Shown here in pieces: positions 23,941 to 35,278 of a stretch of DNA of 64,000 bases (position 1 is the stretch's first letter; each line of letters begins with the position of its first letter). This stretch comes from Sipunculus nudus (Eukaryota > Annelida > Sipuncula > Golfingiida > Sipunculidae): the NCBI GenBank assembly GCA_026874595.1, contig CM049312.1, positions 73,628,429 through 73,692,428 of the forward strand. Reading direction: 5' to 3'. The position numbers and the translations under genes are program-made. The notes under the pieces are model-generated. The model saw only the letters and a list, made by a program, of their open reading frames with translations, made no database searches and had not been told where the DNA came from.

Positions 23941-25529
23941 AGGAGAACTTATTAAAAATGTGAAGGGAAAACTACAAATACACATGAATTATGATGTCAC
24001 ATACTTAAGTGCATGAGATCTTTACCAAAGATAATAATATATGAATGCATCATTTTCCTTAAATCACCTATATAAAAAGCATGTTGAATTAACATGAAAA
24101 ATAGCTTCTTCTCTTAAAAATAATTTTGTATCTGCCAAAAAATTGCCCTGAAACTGACTTCTGTCAACAAGTGTTAAAAACAGTGGACAAAGTGTGATCA
24201 CAGGGGTCAACATAAATACAGCGTGTACCTCGCCCAGGCCACATGCATGTCAATCATGAAATTACCTGACTGACTTGGCCAAAAAAAATGTAATACATGT
24301 TCTTGCTGGCTGAAATTTGCGTGTTGTGGCTCACAATAGGACCTCAGGTCACACGGCCATGTAATGGTAAACAGATGCACATAGATTGTGTTTACCAACA
24401 TGTAGAGCCATAACAAGGTGTTTAACAGCCGTATGCGCGGTACTGTGACTGTGTGCTGGGATGGGTTTGCTAGGAAAATTTCGTTTAAATTAAACTGAAC
24501 TGATAGTGTGAAAGAATAGGCATAATATTGTTCCCACTCAAGCCCCTTTAAACTTCATATGGACAGGCAAAACTTATTACCAGAACACATATATGAACAT
24601 TTGCTTTTTTGCTTGTACATGAAGGAGTTGTAACTTTTTTTAATTTTTGCATGAAGTAGAGTATCTGAAAGCATATGTAGATAAAGTATGTATTATCTTG
24701 AAGTCAACAACAATCACTTTCAAATATCATCTGTGTTAAAACATTAATCTTATATTCTTTAACCACATATTATCCTTTCCTGGCAAAATATACTGCTTCT
24801 ACAAGAAAACGTTGAAACTAATTAGATCACATGTGGAAACAATTGTTGGTTAAAACTTCTGATGATCTAAAATCCTTAGCTACTGATTCTTCACATTAAT
24901 CAATATGTAGACCCTAACGTTTAACTAACAATATCAATGCCCATGCTGAATATATTATATATTACAATTAGATGCAATGAAGTTAATTATAGGAAAAGTC
25001 AGTGAAAAGTCAGTACATTCACCATGGTTATTTTCATTATGAATAAGTAGTGCACATAGTCCAGGGTCCCCAGGCCATGTCTAACAAGAAACAGTGGAGA
25101 CAATCAGCTACAGTCAGCCAAATGAGACAGCCTCACTATCGTGATACCAATCTCTGTAAACCTCATGGGCCAAAGGTCCCGTATATAAAAGGTTTAAAAT
25201 TTTTTTACACTTCACATTAAAAAATAAAAAAAAGAAATGATAGCCAGTTTTTGACAGCCAGTAGCCACTTTTACATTGGTTTGTCTAAACACCCACAAAG
25301 CAATCAACTTTTATTTAAAGAAAATCCTGAAAATTCAAATTATATAATAATACTTACCGGTAACACATAAAGCAATTAATTATGATACCCTACGAGTAAC
25401 TAAAAAAAAGAAGAAAAAAACATGTCTTTAGATACATTGAAGATGTATACATAGTACTCATACCTCAGCCTATCATTTCCCTCTTTTCAGGACATTTTTC
25501 AATGAACGTGGATTGCTTTGTTGGTGTAT
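23941..25529. other. Unassigned AT-rich DNA
   Basis: No gene or clear repeat is recognised. An isolated splice-like exon on the minus strand near 25358-25399 has stops in all frames and was not accepted as coding. Confidence 0.5.
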
Positions 25530-25537
25530 ATATGTTA

Positions 25538-25697
25538 CAGTCAATGTGTAAAATCAGTCAATTTGTAATTTGTCTGAAATTTTCGGTCAATTTAAAAATT
25601 GTCTGATTCACTCAGGCACTTTTTAAAATGACTGAAATTTTCAGGCATTTTACAAAACTGACTGAAAAATCAGTCCGTTTATTATACACACTGACTG
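25538..25697. mobile_element. 160-bp hAT-like MITE
   Basis: The left end CAGTCAATGTGTA and the right end TACACACTGACTG are inverted copies with one mismatch over 13 bp. Flanking bases are ATATGTTA (25530-25537) and ATATGTAA (25698-25705), an 8-bp target duplication with one mismatch. Termini starting CAG and 8-bp duplications are the hAT pattern. The interior has many GTCAATTTG / CTGAAATTTT sub-repeats in both orientations. It is non-coding. Confidence 0.7.
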
Positions 25698-25705
25698 ATA
25701 TGTAA

Positions 25706-27197
25706 AAAGAATGAAATACTATTGTTATAAGGTGACAAAGATTTAAATTACATTCCATTTATTTTATAAGCCTTTCTCTTACACAACATCAACACACTTT
25801 ACATCATATTATTAAACAATTTAATAATTTGTTTGATCAGAAGTGTGCATATGGTTTAATTCTAGTGTTTGCAGAAATAATTAGGTAATCATATGAGATG
25901 TAAATGTTATATTATCTCAGGGGCACAATTTCCTTTTGCACTTTGGGAATCTGGTGTTGGGGGGGGGGGATGAGATGACCCCTTCCCTCAGTGTGGAAGG
26001 TCACAAATGTTTTTCATAATATCAGCAATAACTGGGAATATTCTCGCTTCAAAAACCAAAAACATATTGAATTGTTTGACCAAATAATACTTAGGGCAGC
26101 AAACGTCCCCTGATTACCTCCCCTATTCCCAATCTATGGATCTGCCACTGGTTATTTCACAGTAAAACTTCAAGTTCTTGTTTAAAATCTTGAAATCTGC
26201 ATGGATTATTCAATTGAATGAATGTGTCCCATGCACAATGTCTTGGATAAGAGTGAATACTGCAATATAATAAGTCATTGTGTTGAGTGTGTTATTAAGT
26301 ATTTCTGAAAGATTACACTCTTCTTAAAAAATGAACCACTTTTAAACCTTATCTTTAGCATCAGTTACATTAATCATCACCGAGTATATTATTAGCTTTA
26401 CTATTAAACAACTAAAGGACCCAGTCTTGAAAATTTATAATTCATTGGAGATAATGTGTGGACTGTGCAAATAGTAAGCACTGCAGAGAGTATGGAGAAA
26501 ACATATCACAGAAATGACTAATGAAGTAAAAAATGAATGAGATGTAAACAATTCTTAATTGAGCAAATACAATCAGTACTGACAGCATAAAATTATATAA
26601 ATCTGAATAATGTTTTCCGCGCTACACTCAAACTTGTTTAAATCAAATCATACAAGACTAATGAATACATCGGGTCAGATGTATCCCAAACTATACATGT
26701 CCTTATAGCTTTCTATGTCAAGGAGGAATATTTCTAACTTTGCTTTCTTTAAGGCATGTTACAAACTGACTACATGAAGTGCAGAAAGCAAACATGCATT
26801 TAAATTTATTTGACTGAATCGGTTTAAACTATTTTACCAGTACTGATATATTTAGTTAAAATTTGGTCAACCATTTCTTGTTAATTAAGTACACAAATAT
26901 AGAGATTTTTATTATTTCCAAGTCATATGAATATATCCCTAAGTGGGATACCCCCCGTAATTTCCAGAAGGGAGTATTTCATAATCTGGTGATTCAAATA
27001 CAACCCTGATGAGGACAATTAACACAACACAAAATTAATTAGTTGTCAGATATGAGGGGAAAGATAAGGGTCTTCACTGGAGAAAATTAGATATGACAGC
27101 GGATCTTGTACGTGCATGGGCATTAGAGAAACTTTTAAGTGTGTGAGAAAGAGGCAGCAGGGAGTGTGCAAGAAACAGGCTAAGGGAAGTGTCGGAA
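25706..27197. other. Unassigned AT-rich DNA
   Basis: No gene is recognised. A short poly-G run lies at about 25960-25969. Confidence 0.5.
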
Positions 27198-27899
27198 AAC
27201 AAGTGGCCCATGGGCCATGATGCTCAGCTGAATTCAAGGAACTTTGAGGAATGGGAAACATGACTCCCAGAGTGCTCAAAATCATGCATTTTGCCCATAG
27301 GTATAGGTAACAGTGACCTTATTCTAAATGCAGCTGCTACCACTTGTGCCCATCTGACTACCAGAGTGTTAAATCATGATCTTTCACAGAGCTTGCAGAA
27401 TATAGGTCAATGTGACATTATTTTAGGTTTCCAAGAAATTTTTACAGGATCCTCTTTGGATCTCAATCAAATTTGAAGTTTTAAGGTCAAACTCTAAACA
27501 GTCATGCAAATCTGTCCTACAGAGTGCTCAAATCATGTTATTTCAAATATCTTGCAGAATATAGGTCACTAGGACCTAATCTCAGGTTTCCAAGGAGATT
27601 TGCCTAAGACCTGACTGGATGTATAGAGAGAAGCTAGATTCTAGGTCTAATGGTTTGTGCCCTATAAACAGCTAGACTGCTTCATTTGATGGTCCCAAAA
27701 ATCCAGAAAAAAATGCATAAAAAATTTTAAAAAATACACAGATTCACAAGTAGATTTTTTATGGACCACCCTAGATGTAAAGAAAGAAGATTTTAGGTCC
27801 AGTGGTTACGATTTTTGCCCTGTTAACGGACAGACAGACGGACGAAGACAATGAGTGATCACTGTAGCTCAGACGACCTTCAGACAGCAGAGCTAAAAA
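27198..27899 (+). mobile_element. Complete ~0.7-kb terminal-signature element
   Basis: Both family ends are present within ~700 bp. The left end reads AACAAGTGGCCCATGGGCCA then TGCTCAGCTGA. The right end reads GACAGACAGACGGACGA, CACTGTAGCTCAGACGAC and CAGCAGAGCTAAAA. The body has three diverged repeats built around AATATAGGTCA...GGTTTCCAAG (about 27410, 27550 and, decayed, 27330), so even the short form carries tandem cargo. No open frame of interest and no certain target duplication. Confidence 0.75.
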
Positions 27900-28290
27900 G
27901 GCAGCAGAAAGTTTGAAAAAAAGTCTACACAGTTCATTCATAAAATGGGTACCGTGTGAGTGTTTGGGGGTGGGGGTGGGGGGGTCGTTGGCAGCCATAC
28001 GGCCCATACTCCATAGGTTCAGAAAAGGCTGCTTGATAACTGTGAAAATGTATAGTCCGTCCCAAAACCTGTGTCCGCATGTTTTTTCGCGATAATTATT
28101 TTTAAAATATTCGTAAAAATGCCCTTTGGCCTGAAGTAGATAAACGGATATTCCGCCGATTTTGTGCAAGGAAGTTATATATCATGTAAAATGTATTAAC
28201 TTTGCGACTCTTTTGCGTTATTTATGCTGAAATACCGTGAATGGCGTCTTCCCGGCACTGCTGGACAGTACATTCCTCCACGTTACAGTT
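27900..28290. other. Unassigned DNA
   Basis: A G-rich run at 27965-27984 and otherwise unassigned sequence lead into the CRE-rich block. Confidence 0.5.
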
Positions 28291-28304
28291 TGGTGTTTGT
28301 TAGA

Positions 28305-28485
28305 CAACAGTGACGTCACAAAGACGTCACAGTGATCGGTCGCGTGTCACCTTCAATTGACTGACGTCATAAGTTTGACTGGCTTGCTTATTATCGGTTC
28401 TCAGGCAAGGAATAAGTCGTAAACGCTGTAACTTTTGTCATATTTTGGATTATTCGTCTCATACAAAATTAAAGCAAGGTAAGGC
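28305..28485 (+). promoter_or_regulatory. Candidate promoter: three CRE-type sites and a splice donor
   Basis: TGACGTCA occurs at 28311-28318 and 28362-28369, and GACGTCAC at 28323-28330: three CREB/ATF-type sites in 59 bases. About 110 bases downstream is a strong donor, CAAG|GTAAGG, at 28478/28479. This is the arrangement of a TATA-less promoter with a short non-coding first exon on the plus strand. The gene it would serve is not identified; the MAM-TSP1 gene 22 kb downstream is the only plus-strand host gene seen, and the link is speculative. Confidence 0.4.
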
Positions 28486-28628
28486 ATTACTTTTTGCGCG
28501 GGTAGCCGGCGGAATAGCTCCTGCAACCTTGCTGGACAAGAAAGGTTTACACTGCTTTACTTGTATAAAAAGTTATCCCGGAAAACACGCGGACACGGGT
28601 ACTGGGACGGACAATATATCCTGAAAAA

Positions 28629-30216
28629 AATATATATATATTGAGAAAAATCAAAAAATGAATAGCCGGTTCATTTAATATTTTGCATAGTCTACCTGTT
28701 TAGAACACCTACACTTGATTAAAGGCTGAAAAAATATCTTCATGTCCTGCGACTCCCAATGTTCAGGAACCATTGTTGCGGATCCACAACTGTAATTGTT
28801 GATGGAAAGAGCAGAGCGGATCGGAATCAGGCTGTGTGTAAAAACCCAGAAGTCGAAAGCCAGAAGTCGGAAGCCAAGTGTTTTTTAGAAATAAAGCGAT
28901 AAAGCATATAGAAAATGTAACTACATCACTACTATTTTAATTTTTGTTGATAGAGTAAACCCTTTCCTATCATTTTTTAAAGAATCATAATTATCCATTC
29001 TCTAATCTGAAAGTTATGGACAATTTTGTGCTCGGAAGCGCGCCAGCTCACACATGCAAGCAAGTGAAACTTTCTGTGGCCTGCATTCACTACAGTATTA
29101 ATGTTTGTGCCGTCTGCTCTTGCAAAATATCTTAACATTAATTTCGAGAACAGTGTACTTAACAGCATGAAATATCAGGGAAAATATAATCTTTATGCAA
29201 AACAGTAACTATTTTATTTTGTTTTATTTGATCGTAAAATGTTACAATCGGCATCATATCTATTTAGGAAAAAAGAAGGTATGGTCCACAGGCATTTTTT
29301 TAAATCAAAGCATTGTTTAAAAAAGCATAAAAAATGTAAAACAACAAATTGAATTATGAAAACTGGAAGATAATAAAAATGCTTGACATGCATTATCATT
29401 ATGGCGATTTGAGGACCAGTGCATGGCCGTGGCTTCCGAGTTTGACACATTAGACTTCATCTCGGCACTTGTCTCTATAGTAAAAGCAGGAAAAATCTCA
29501 GAAAATCTCGGAAATGCGGTAATTCTGGGGAAAAGTTCGGAAATAAATATGAAAGCTCAGGAATGTGTTATTTGACCACTCAATTGGTCAAAACAATATG
29601 CCATCCGCCATATGTGTCTTATTAAACGGCATACTAAAAGACCAGCAAGGTGGTTCATAAAAGTGTGCACGCTTTCAGAATTAACTCATTCAGCAAACGC
29701 CTAAAACGCGTAAATACGGGTCGCAGTGAGGTTTCGTGGCTTAAATTTATGGCATGCTGTTTATTCGATAATTTTAAAAAAAAAATTATCTGCGGAAAGA
29801 AACTGACGGTAGAGCATAAAGAATACATAAAACATTCTTTTGATTTTATACATTACATGCTAAAATGCAGGTTCATTGATGATGTTGATAAGGCGATGAT
29901 ATTGACTGATTTTGGGATTGTTTTACATATTAATCACAACCACGTATTAGGGTCATGATAATTAAAGTATGATAAAGAATCATAAAGAACAGAGTGTCCG
30001 TATATATTTAATAAAAAGTAAAGCAGCAGGTAATATATGGTTACGGGTGAATATATTATTATTATTATTACTTTTGGTATTGTTCACAACAAAACAATCC
30101 TGCAGTAATTTACAAGCAGTAGGCCTAAAACAGTAATGACAGATAACATCACTATCCTGAAATCATGTAAAATTTGTATCACATATCATATATTACAAAA
30201 ATAGACAAAAATAGAC
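28629..30216. repeat. 1.59-kb tandem unit, copy 1
   Basis: Begins at a TATATATATATTGAG junction. The landmark AATAGC(C/T)GGTTCATTT starts at 28661, 30249 and 31835, so periods are 1588 and 1586 bp. The unit contains a near-palindromic GTTGCGGATCCACAAC site and ends at ATAGACAAAA. A ~78-residue minus-strand open frame recurs in each copy but resembles nothing I know. Copies differ by only a few substitutions, so the duplication is recent. Confidence 0.95.
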
Positions 30217-31803
30217 AAAATATATATATTGAGATAAATCAAAAAATGAATAGCTGGTTCATTTAATATTTTGCATAGTCTACCTGTTTAGAACACCTAC
30301 ACTTGATTAAAGGCTGAAAAAATATCTTCATGTCCTGCGACTCCCAATGTTCAGGAACCATTGTTGCGGATCCACAACTGTAATTGTTGATGGACAGAGC
30401 AGAGCGGATCGGAATCAGGCTGTGTGTAAAAACCCAGAAGTCGAAAGCCAGAAGTCGGAAGCCAAGTGTTTTTTAGAAATAAAGCGATAAAGCATATAGA
30501 AAATGTTACTACATCACTACTATTTTAATTTTTGTTGATAGAGTAAACCCTTTTCTATCATTTTTTAAAGAATCATAATTATCCATTCTCTAATCTGAAA
30601 GTTATGGACAATTTTGTGCTCGGAAGCGCGCCAGCTCACACATGCAAGCAAGTGAAACTTTCTGTGGCCTGCATTCACTACAGCATTAATGTTTGTGCCG
30701 TCTGCTCTTGCAAAATATCTTAACATTAATTTCGAGAACAGTGTACTTAACAGCATGAAATATCAGGGAAAATATAATCTTTATGCAAAACAGTAACTAT
30801 TTTATTTTGTTTTATTTGATCGTAAAATGTTACAATCGGCATCATATCTATTTAGGAAAAAAGAAGGTATGGTCCACAGGCATTTTTTTAAATCAAAGCA
30901 TTGTTTAAAAAAGCATAAAAAATGTAAAACAACAAATTGAATTATGAAAACTGGAAGATAATAAAAATGCTTGACACGCATTATCATTATGGCGATTTGA
31001 GGACCAGTGCATGGCCGTGGCTTCCGAGTTTGACACATTAGACTTCATCTCGGCACTTGTCTCTATAGTAAAAGCAGGAAAAATCTCAGAAAATCTCGGA
31101 AATGCGGTAATTCTGGGGAAAAGTTCGGAAATAAATATGAAAGCTCAGGAATGTGTTATTTGACCACTCAATTGGTCAAAACAATATGCCATCCGCCATA
31201 TGTGTCTTATTAAACGGCATACTAAAAGACCAGCAAGGTGGTTCATAAAAGTGTGCACGCTTTCAGAATTAACTCATTCAGCAAACGCCTAAAACGCGTA
31301 AATACGCGTCGCAGTGAGGTTTCGTGGCTTAAATTTATGGCATGCTGTTTACTCGATAATTTAAAAAAAAATTATCTGCGGAAAGAAACTGACGGTAGAG
31401 CATAAAGAATACATAAAACATTCTTTTGATTTTATACATTACATGCTAAAATGCAGGTTCATTGATGATGTTGATAAGGCGATGATATTGACTGATTTTG
31501 GGATTGTTTTACATATTAATCACAACCACGTATTAGGGTCATGATAATTAAAGTATGATAAAGAATCATAAAGAACAGAGTGTCCGTATATATTTAATAA
31601 AAAGTAAAGCAGCAGGTAATATATGGTTACGGGTGAATATATTATTATTATTATTACTTTTGGTATTGTTCACAACAAAACAATCCTACAGTAATTTACA
31701 AGCAGTAGGCCTAAAACAGTAATGACAGATAACATCACTATCCTGAAATCATGTAAAATTTGTATCACATATCATATATTACAAAAATAGACAAAAATAG
31801 ACA
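30217..31803. repeat. 1.59-kb tandem unit, copy 2
   Basis: Nearly identical to copy 1 over its full length. It shares variants with copy 3 that copy 1 lacks, such as TGAGATAAATC in place of TGAGAAAAATC and CTGGTTC in place of CCGGTTC, suggesting copies 2 and 3 are the most recently related pair. Confidence 0.95.
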
Positions 31804-32236
31804 AAATATATATATTGAGATAAATCAAAAAATGAATAGCTGGTTCATTTAATATTTTGCATAGTCTACCTGTTTAGAACACCTACACTTGATTAAAGGC
31901 TGAAAAAATATCTTCATGTCCTGCGACTCCCAATGTTCAGGAACCTTTGTTGCGGATCCACAACTGTAATTGTTGATGGAAAGAGCAGAGCGGATCGGAA
32001 TCAGGCTGTGTGTAAAACCCAGAAGTCGAAAGCCAGAAGTCGGAAGCCAAGTGGTTTTTTTAGAAATAAAGCGATAAAGCATATAGAAAATGTTACTACA
32101 TCACTACTATTTTAATTTTTGTTGATAGAGTAAACCCTTTTCTATCATTTTTTAAAGAATCATAATTATCCATTCTCTAATCTGAAAGTTATGGACAATT
32201 TTGTGCTCGGAAGCGCGCCAGCTCACACATGCAAGC
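31804..32236. repeat. 1.59-kb tandem unit, copy 3, left part
   Basis: Matches copies 1 and 2 up to CATGCAAGC at 32228-32236, then stops abruptly at an inserted element. The unit resumes at 37086. Confidence 0.95.
32228..32236. repeat. Target-site duplication, left (CATGCAAGC)
   Basis: Nine bases that occur once in each uninterrupted unit occur on both sides of the inserted DNA (32228-32236 and 37086-37094). Confidence 0.88.
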
Positions 32237-32475
32237 GGCTGAGCCTATACGCACGATATCGAGCACACATGATGTTATACGCACGATATCGTGTATATAG
32301 TGCACAATATACACGATATCGTGCATATAGTCATGTAATGCACACGAATTATCGTGTATATTGCTCGTTATACACACGAATATCGTGCATGTAAAACGCT
32401 GTACGCACGATTTTTTTTTTGTTAAGGTGTGCATTGTGTATATTGTGGTTAATATGCACGAATTTGACTTTCTGG
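32237..32475. repeat. Left subterminal hairpin cluster of the insertion
   Basis: Repeated GCACGATATCG / CACGATATCGTG / CACGAATTATCGTG / CACGAATATCGTG strings alternate with TATATAGTGCACAATATAC-type spacers. Most sites are palindromic or nearly so. Such clusters are usual transposase-binding regions, but that role is inferred. Confidence 0.8.
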
Positions 32476-32962
32476 GGATTACATGTACGCAGCGAAATTT
32501 AGCAGTGGCGGTCCCCCGCGGGGCGGGGGGGGGGGGGGTTGATGTGGGAGCCACAACAATCCCTTTTTAATGAGCTGTTCAAAACATTATATGTATTGAT
32601 CAGCAGCATTTATTGAGTGAGCACTTGGGCTAGGTGTGCGGGTTGAGGGGGTTTGCCATGGGGCCTGGGTTAAGAACGCAACCAAGATCAATATATTTTA
32701 TTTTTTTTTCATAATATAACTGCACCCAGGTCCCAGATGCCAATGGTGAAGCAACATGGTTCACTTTTTTTTTTGGTGGGGGGGGGGATTAGGCCTAATT
32801 TATAACCTATATTGGTTATAAGTAGGCCTACAGGTTTTCATAAGGGTTGGGCTGAGCTGCGACGCACTTTTTGTAGTTTAGTTGGATTTGTAAATTAAAG
32901 TATTGCATAAAGAATTATGTAAGCGTCAGATATGAGGACGCAAAACCTGCGCGGAAGATATA

Positions 32963-34471
32963 GTGATCTGCATTTTTTTAATTTCATCTGTTATTTTTGG
33001 TAATTTTTTAACTGAATATTTTTTAAAATACCCTGGACATCATGGTATTGCTGTACTTGACTATAGAACACGAATAAATCCAAAAGTAGTACCAGTACAG
33101 CTTGAATTCTTTTGCAGTTCTTATTTCAACCTAGTACAGAAGATGGTACTAATAATGCCATCTCCCCTCCTTCCGCCTCCTGTGTTTACACATACAACCA
33201 TATATACTGGAACGTACACACACATACATAATTATATAATACAAACAATCCCTGACTATTTGCGAATATGTCATTTTACTTTCCTCGTAGTAAAAAACAT
33301 GCAAAAATTAACTGAGATACAGCGAAGGAAGGACTATAAAAGCAATCTGGTTTGCAGCCAACAAATTGAATCTGAGTTCAACTCCATTCAAATTAATGAT
33401 ATATGAATGTTAGGTCATTTCAGACCCTACATCGAAGTTGATAATGACAAACTTAATGTCATGACACAAAAGATTATATTCCTATAAAATGTAATGAGAT
33501 TCTAAAGTAATTGCGGCTTACAATCAACCATCGTCATGCACCATTTAATTGCTCCCTAATTCAGTAAAACTGCCTGCCTCGTATCACATGCATGCTTGAA
33601 TTTCATCGTACACTACACGTCATGACTACATCTGAAGAATTCGAAAGATTGAAGGATGAAGGTTATTACAAAAGAAACTCATTTCATTATTCATACATTG
33701 CTTACTTCACAAAGATAGCCGTTACCCGTTAGTTTGCTCAAACGTTCTGAAAAGATAATGCAAGGGTTATAGTATTTCTGCGGCCAATTAATATGTAATA
33801 TCACTCCACAAAATTGTGATTTATGTAACAAGGTTCCACCTACAGATAAAGTATACTACAAATTATCAACCATGCGGAACATTTAATTTTTAATTTCTCT
33901 CTTTAGAGCAATAAGGTCACATCACAATATCTACCTTTCCAAGGAAGCTAATGTTGCAATAAAACTTAAGTTCACCTTTGCTCACTATGATGAATACAAC
34001 AATGGATCCTGACTCCGATTAAATATTTTTGTTTGTTAATACATCACCTAAACTGTTACGTTTACTATATACTGACAACTGATAGGCCTATTCGTTGTGG
34101 CTTGTATCAGTGTAATATATGTAAGATATTCTTTATATAGTGTATAAGAATAAACATGGTAAGGCATATTTAAATTATAATTCGTATGGATCACAAGATT
34201 TTGGAAATAATTGTTTTCCAAATAGGAGCAAAGGTCAGTAATACGGGTCAAATCGTAATAAATCGTTAATCGTAGGTAATTTTTGAAATAAACTGAGATT
34301 TTACATATTTGCATATAAATACACTTGTATATACAAACCCATAACCGATATTTGCTTAGCGCCCCTTGTGGAACGGACTTGCAAGACAATTTTGAAATAA
34401 TGAAGTTTAATGTAAAATAAATACTAATAATTCAAAGAAATAAATTTCCTTATGAAATAAAAATTGAGTAC
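32963..34471. other. Interior of the insertion, nothing recognised
   Basis: A 147-residue plus-strand open frame (32963-33406) is low in complexity toward its end and resembles no protein I know. A short frame near 33622-33731 starts MTTSEEFERLKDEGYYKR, also unplaced. No transposase motif was found on either strand. Confidence 0.4.
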
Positions 34472-34536
34472 CTTTCCAGTGCTTTCTCTAGCTCTGTATA
34501 CGTGGGAAAAGCTGCATCAAGTTTGATGTCCGCCAT
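34472..34536 (-). CDS. Candidate first exon inside the insertion
   Basis: On the minus strand an ATG in good context (AGAATGGCG) opens 21 codons and two bases, then a GGAAAG|GTACTC donor at 34472/34471 (phase 2). The peptide includes AFPTYTELEKALER, which looks like the N-terminal segment (F-x-(T/S)-Y/F-x-E-L-x-x-A-L-x-x-Y) that precedes the transposase domain in animal MULE-type and ZSWIM-like proteins. Upstream is a GC-rich stretch with the CGCG-containing words TTCGCGAGG and TTTCGCGATTTC. Either the element's own transposase began here and the rest is lost, or a host first exon was captured. Confidence 0.4.
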
Positions 34537-35224
34537 TCTCTAAGGATAAAAGGGTGTCGACTGTTCTTCCCGCCATAATTTGACACCAGCCCATGTTTGT
34601 ACCCTGCGAAACCAGTGTGTCATACACGGAAACGCGATTTGCCTTTTATAGAAAATAGTAACAAACCGACGTGGGAGCTTCTGATTTGGTGGTCACACGT
34701 TAACTTTCACATACTGTGGTTGGCTTTATATTCGCGAGGCTGAAATTTCGCGATTTCTTCACTTTGAACGTTTCGCGAGGGTTTCATTTTCGCGATTGTA
34801 TCAGAAGATATGTATTCTAAGCACATCAGTTCGTATTTGTATTGATTTTAAAATTAGAATGAAACCTACAATATCTCACTCATTTATAGTTCTGTCAGTA
34901 GTTTTTGATTTGTGTCACAGTCAATATATCCCTTGTGAATATTACGTGTTTTACAATAATAATTGCTTTTATGCATGGGCCCGTTTCGATACAATGCACA
35001 CATAAGGTTGTTGATTAGGTTGTTTCCAGGGGCATGATAACTAATCATCTGTTTGCAGAAGAATCCCCTTTTGTTCTTCTTTGTTGATGGCACATCTTAT
35101 TCCCGAGGGTTTCATATTCGCGATTATTTCTCATATATATATATATATATATACTGTTCTAACATGTAAAAGTTAACACCTTATTCACATAAGAAACAAC
35201 AAGATATGTTTCTGTCGAAAAGAT

Positions 35225-35227
<3 letters not shown>

Positions 35228-35271
<44 letters not shown>
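35228..35271. repeat. (TA)n microsatellite
   Basis: An uninterrupted TA tract inside the insertion; shorter TA and TG tracts flank it at 35135-35153 and 35337-35362. Confidence 0.95.

Positions 35272-35278
<7 letters not shown>

Noticed and set aside
25358-25399. Splice-bounded exon on the minus strand (TTTTTTAG ... G|GTAAGT)
   Set aside because: All three frames contain stops; no partner exon was found.
28977-31038. Recurring 63- and 78-residue minus-strand frames in the 1.59-kb units as genes
   Set aside because: They recur only because the units are near-identical copies; no domain, signal peptide or splice context supports coding.
32963-33406. 147-residue open frame inside the MULE-like insertion as a transposase
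   Set aside because: No catalytic or zinc-binding motif; the C-terminal half is low complexity.
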